Shown here piece by piece: positions 5,979 to 6,666 of a stretch of DNA of 6,666 nt. Numbering within the stretch: the first letter of the stretch is position 1; the number at the start of each line of letters is the position of its first letter. The position numbers and the translations under genes are program-made. Under the pieces are notes generated by a model. That model searched no databases and was not told where the DNA came from. It worked only from the letters and a program-made list of their open reading frames with translations. The DNA comes from an uncultured bacterium (lineage in GTDB: Bacteria; Cyanobacteriota; Vampirovibrionia; Gastranaerophilales; Gastranaerophilaceae), in NCBI GenBank assembly GCA_948742005.1, contig CAPYQR010000008.1, positions 14,100-20,765 on the forward strand. The letters are read 5' to 3'.

Positions 5979-6419
5979 ATGAAAACATTTAGTGCAAAAC
6001 CCCTTGAAGTAGCCCGCAAATGGTATGTAATTGATGCCAACGGCGTTGCTTTGGGAAGATTAGCAGTCGAATGTGCTAACATACTAAGAGGCAAAAATAA
6101 ACCTCAATTCACACCGCATGTTGATACGGGTGATTTTGTAATTGTCATCAACGCAGAAAAAATCGTTGTTACAGGCAAAAAAGAAACAGATAAATTATAC
6201 AGAAGCCACTCAGGATATCCCGGCGGTTTTAAAGAAATCAGCTTCAAAGCTTTAATGGAAAAAGACCCGACAAAAGCTATTGAGAAAGCCGTTAAAGGTA
6301 TGCTTCCGCATAATACTTTAGGGGATGAACAATTCCAAAAATTAAAAGTTTATGCAGGTGAAAATCATCCGCACGAAGCACAAAAACCTGAAATCTACAA
6401 CTTAAAAGGAGATAAATAA
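5979..6419 (+). CDS. rplM: Large-subunit ribosomal protein L13 (uL13)
   Basis: The 146-residue product is L13, an early 50S assembly protein that binds 23S rRNA. It shows [16 protein letters not shown] (14-29), [20 protein letters not shown] (36-55), [12 protein letters not shown] (57-68), HSGYPGG (76-82) and the signature [11 protein letters not shown] (104-114) with [17 protein letters not shown] (121-137). Length is normal for the family. AAGGAAGG at 5964-5971 overlaps the end of truA, and only 4 nt separate the truA stop from this ATG. The stop codon overlaps the rpsI start as TAATG. L13 and S9 are nearly always encoded as a pair, as here. Confidence 0.98.
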   Translation: MKTFSAKPLEVARKWYVIDANGVALGRLAVECANILRGKNKPQFTPHVDTGDFVIVINAEKIVVTGKKETDKLYRSHSGYPGGFKEISFKALMEKDPTKAIEKAVKGMLPHNTLGDEQFQKLKVYAGENHPHEAQKPEIYNLKGDK

Positions 6420-6666
6420 TGGCTGTTAAAGATAATAAAAACGAAATCGTAAAAACAGGAAGAAGAAAATGCTCCATTGCCGTTGCAAAAGTTGTATCAG
6501 GCAAAGGCAGAGTGTTTATCAACGGCAAAACCCTAAAAGGATATTTCGGAAACAGACCCTCTTTAGAAATGACAATCTATAGACCCCTTGTTTTAACTGA
6601 AAATCAAGATAAATTTGACATCAGAGTTAAAGCAGTCGGCGGCGGCGTTTCTGCACAGGCTGATGC
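6419..6666 (+). CDS. rpsI: Small-subunit ribosomal protein S9 (uS9), cut by window edge
   Basis: The first 82 codons plus two bases are present. S9 is a 30S head protein whose C-terminal tail reaches the P-site tRNA; that tail is outside the window. TGRRKCSIAVAKV (13-25), GKGRVFINGK (28-37) and the block KAVGGGVSAQAD (71-82) identify it. The last block usually reads GGGxSGQAGA, so the Ala and Asp here are mild departures. The ATG shares one base with the rplM stop (TAATG), and AGGAG at 6407-6411 stands 7 nt before it, so both coupling and independent initiation are possible. Roughly the last 50 residues are missing, judging by family length. Confidence 0.96.
   Translation, partial: MAVKDNKNEIVKTGRRKCSIAVAKVVSGKGRVFINGKTLKGYFGNRPSLEMTIYRPLVLTENQDKFDIRVKAVGGGVSAQAD

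Noticed and set aside
1900..6666. Variant genetic code suggested by the absence of TGA stops
   Set aside because: All reading frames are full length with TGA as stop and Trp is encoded by TGG, so TGA is simply unused in this small, AT-rich sample.

Overview
The window is AT-rich bacterial DNA holding a tightly packed translation and transcription operon on the + strand, with two unrelated genes running the other way at its left end. The + strand order is infA, rpmJ, rpsM, rpsK, rpsD, rpoA, rplQ, truA, rplM, rpsI, with rpsI cut by the right edge. Most genes start behind a purine-rich Shine-Dalgarno sequence. All complete genes stop with TAA or TAG, and Trp is read from TGG, so nothing suggests a variant genetic code. 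Several proteins read like cyanobacterial or Melainabacteria-type sequences: the RpoA C-terminal domain, a zinc-free S4, L13 and IF-1. With the low GC, a non-photosynthetic relative of cyanobacteria (Vampirovibrionia/Gastranaerophilales type) is my best guess. A Clostridia-like or other AT-rich lineage remains possible. This is inference from remembered sequence patterns, not a search.

Bases 1-550 (- strand) encode a phosphatidylethanolamine-binding-protein (YbhB/YbcL) family protein that lacks only its last residues. Bases 593-1561 (- strand) encode a polytopic UbiA-superfamily prenyltransferase, MenA-like, with both Asp-rich motifs. The two probably form a small transcription unit fired by a perfect TATAAT at 1596-1601. 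Bases 1562-1899 are a non-coding divergent intergenic region. It carries that promoter, a candidate promoter for the ribosomal operon (TTGCAA-16 nt-TATGAT at 1841-1868), an imperfect inverted repeat over the latter's -35 region, and a short repeated A-rich motif.

Bases 1900-6666 are the operon. It makes initiation factor 1, six small- and large-subunit proteins around the alpha-operon core (L36, S13, S11, S4, RNA polymerase alpha, L17), the tRNA pseudouridine synthase TruA, and the L13-S9 pair. Together these supply ribosome assembly, RNA polymerase assembly and tRNA maturation. infA opens the unit, so the secY-adk-map genes that often precede it are not here.

I found no wholly new system. 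The points most worth a second look lie around 4.9-5.4 kb. L17 has an acidic insertion of about 26 residues. A perfect 8-bp inverted repeat spans the rplQ stop and truA start codons, and truA has no Shine-Dalgarno sequence. TruA itself departs from the family consensus at three signature motifs. A conflict between a signal peptide and a strong internal ribosome binding site in the PEBP gene is also notable.
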